Shown: positions 37,653-39,736 of the stretch, one piece after another
How positions within the stretch are numbered: position 1 is the stretch's first letter
Layout of the letters: every line of letters starts with the position of its first letter
Source of the DNA: Phycisphaerae bacterium
Lineage (GTDB): Bacteria; Planctomycetota; Phycisphaerae; UBA1845
DNA: 39,736 bases
Direction: 5' to 3'
Assembly (NCBI GenBank): GCA_028282665.1
Contig: JANQHN010000075.1
Location: 1 to 39,736, forward strand
Position numbers and translations under genes: made by a program
The notes under the pieces: model-generated
The model's input: the letters and a program-made list of their open reading frames with translations, nothing else
The model's database searches: none
Told to the model about the DNA's origin: nothing

Positions 37653-39554
37653 CTACTCGATCAACTCAACCGGTCGCTTTCCGCCCAAACGCTCGAAAAT
37701 CTCGGCAAGACCCGCGGAATATTCCTCAATCGAACCTTCCACGTGCAGATGCTCGCCCTGTCCTATATCGGCTATCTCATCCATCAAGCTCTGATCGGAG
37801 TTCGCCCCAACACTGACCGCGAACACCTTCATACCCAACGACGCCGCAATTCCCGTTTGCTGCAGGGCATATCCGTCTGCGCTTAGACCATTGCCACCAA
37901 CATTCGCATGACCATCAGTCAACAGGATGATCATCTTATGGGACGTGCCTCGCGCTCGACTGCTACTTAGCTCTTCGATTGCCCGTTCGAGCCCACCGCC
38001 GATACAGGTGTTCGAATTGTAGTGGCCTGCCTGCATCTCATTTAAACGATTGCTGACTTCAACAAATTTGTTGGTCAGATCAACCTCGTGATGCGCAGTC
38101 GTAGCATAGATCTCAAGCGACAACTGATCATTCGTATCAAGATCATCGATGAACTCAACCATGAAGTTTACCGCGTCTTTCACTGCCTGCATGGGCTGAA
38201 CCGGAGTGTCGGCAAGTTCCGCCGTCTGGTGATTCGCGGCTCGCTTCTCGAGCAAGTAGTTCACGAACGTTTTAAGACCGAAACGATACTGGAAATCGGA
38301 GTTCGCTTGGGCCATCCGCGTGTTGCTGCGACGCATGTAGTTGTAGATGTAATCGCTCCAGGAACCCTGGTTATACGGGTAATCTACCAGCCATGTCAGC
38401 TCGCTTGCACCAACCCAATCGTTGCCATTACCGTTATTGCGCTCGTCTGCCGGAATGCTCTCCCAAAGACCACCGGGATGGCCACTATCCCACCGTGCCA
38501 AACCGAGCGCAACAGCAACACGGTTTGTCCAAGCATACTGGCCACTGGAATCTTTAGAACCGTCATAGTCCGGTGCCAATAGCGCGGCGATTTCGTCCTC
38601 TGAGTACCCAGCCGATTGGTACCAGGTTACGAGACCATCGTCATTGAACGTTTGGTAGCGCGGAAGATGGATGAGTGCAGGATCATCTCTCGGCTCGTAA
38701 TCCGTAGTGAGCGTGTTGCCCCAGTAATAAAGCCATCCCCAAGTAGGACCAACCTGTCCACCACCAACGGGGTTATCACCCGGATCGTTTCCACCTTCCC
38801 CTGGATCACCCGGCCCATCAACCGTAGGGTCCTGATTTCCTCCAAATGGATCGCCTGGATCCGGCGGAGTTGACCCGTCTCCGACGCCGATCTTACCTGA
38901 CTCAATCGGCAAGCCTTCCCAAACATCAAACAGGTTAATTTCGGTCAGGCGGTAGTGGCGCAGTTCGCTGTCGTCCGTGTGTGAACCTGAAAGGTCCGCG
39001 ACAATCGCAATGTCGCGCGGCACCATGATCGCCGTCGCACTCGCCGACACGTCGGTTTCGCTCTTGCCAAAAATATTGGCGAAGAACAATGGTACACCAC
39101 CGTTTGACGAATCCTGTGTATGACGCACACTCAGCTGTACCGCGTCCGGCAATACCTCCGTCGGATGGAAGATGTACCGATTCTGGCTGGCATTGTACTC
39201 TGCACGACCGAAAACGATGTCCGTATTGGGATCGATGACCAACGCTCGACCAAATACCTCGTTTTCTTTCACGTACTTAATGGCTGCCTCTCGGGCGAGT
39301 TCAACAGGATCGCCATCACCATAAACAGACAGCATGCTCGCTGCGGCAAGCGCAGCCGAGTCCGCAGTACGTTGTAAATCCGCTTTTGCGTTGTAGAGAT
39401 GACCAACGTCGATAGTCAAAGCTGCCATGCCAAGCAAAACAGTCAGCATGACCGCAACCTGTACAGCGACAACCGCTCGCTTGCGATTATCGCGCCATCG
39501 ACCAAGCAGGCTAAGCTGCCCTTTGAGTCGCCTCAGCTTACGTTGAGGTCTCAT
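37653..39554 (-). CDS. TadG-like pilus assembly protein with interrupted VWA domain
   Basis: Start MRPQRKLRRLKG at 39554, preceded by GGAGG SD. N-term AVVAVQVAVMLTVLLGMAALTIDVGHLYNAKADLQRTADSAALAAAS (TadE/G-type), MIDAS ADLSGS, later VWA part AVKDAVNFMVEFIDDLDTNDQLSLEIY...MIILLTDGHANVGG...VFAVSVGANSDQSLMDEIA. Confidence 0.85.
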   Translation of the reverse strand: MRPQRKLRRLKGQLSLLGRWRDNRKRAVVAVQVAVMLTVLLGMAALTIDVGHLYNAKADLQRTADSAALAAASMLSVYGDGDPVELAREAAIKYVKENEVFGRALVIDPNTDIVFGRAEYNASQNRYIFHPTEVLPDAVQLSVRHTQDSSNGGVPLFFANIFGKSETDVSASATAIMVPRDIAIVADLSGSHTDDSELRHYRLTEINLFDVWEGLPIESGKIGVGDGSTPPDPGDPFGGNQDPTVDGPGDPGEGGNDPGDNPVGGGQVGPTWGWLYYWGNTLTTDYEPRDDPALIHLPRYQTFNDDGLVTWYQSAGYSEDEIAALLAPDYDGSKDSSGQYAWTNRVAVALGLARWDSGHPGGLWESIPADERNNGNGNDWVGASELTWLVDYPYNQGSWSDYIYNYMRRSNTRMAQANSDFQYRFGLKTFVNYLLEKRAANHQTAELADTPVQPMQAVKDAVNFMVEFIDDLDTNDQLSLEIYATTAHHEVDLTNKFVEVSNRLNEMQAGHYNSNTCIGGGLERAIEELSSSRARGTSHKMIILLTDGHANVGGNGLSADGYALQQTGIAASLGMKVFAVSVGANSDQSLMDEIADIGQGEHLHVEGSIEEYSAGLAEIFERLGGKRPVELIE

Positions 39555-39736
39555 CTTATTTACCCTCCGCGAGAGAATGCGAACACCGCATATGCGGTGC
39601 TCTCTCAGCGCTGCATTCGCCTCCCGGGGGCAAACTGCGCTTCTTTTCGACTCCTTAATTCGATCTATGTGCTCCGACAACCGCCCACGACACACCCGTG
39701 GAGGCGTGGTGGGCATCTTGTCGTTTCACGATGTTC

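Noticed and set aside
1-39736. CRISPR array, IS element, integrase, prophage or toxin-antitoxin/defence island
   Set aside because: No regularly spaced repeats, transposase/integrase motifs, terminal inverted repeats with a transposase, or recognisable defence genes were seen on reading the ORFs and intergenic DNA.

Overview
The window is a 39.7 kb chromosomal segment, mostly housekeeping genes. PEP-CTERM-type C-termini, ClpC, Tad pilus genes and small zinc-ribbon membrane proteins suggest a planctomycete-like host; this is inference only. Order along the window: pnp(partial)-rpsO (-); two tandem PEP-CTERM paralogs (-); a frameshifted PEP-CTERM relic (-); tgt-yajC-TolC-like lipoprotein (+); tRNA-Glu(TTC); DUF3592-like membrane protein (-); polX (+); zinc-ribbon membrane protein (+); M14 carboxypeptidase and small zinc-ribbon protein (-); LpxL/HtrB-like acyltransferase, YkgJ-like Cys-rich protein, deoC and a zinc-ribbon protein (+); clpC (-); lipoprotein (-); a three-gene ABC-2 exporter locus with an 805-aa extracytoplasmic/membrane partner (+); a methyl-accepting chemotaxis protein (-); and a Tad operon, tadG-like VWA - tadZ/cpaE - cpaF - tadB - tadC (-). 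Most notable observations: (1) a ~45 bp second copy of the 5' end of tgt, 942 bp upstream of tgt, sitting against the 3' end of the decayed PEP-CTERM gene; (2) a tandem ~0.9 kb PEP-CTERM duplication whose copies alternate near-identical blocks with strongly divergent blocks; (3) a TadG-like VWA protein with a ~230 aa insertion after its MIDAS motif; (4) the ABC/805-aa locus; (5) an acyltransferase lacking the expected catalytic acid. I found no CRISPR array, transposase, integrase, phage module or known defence system.
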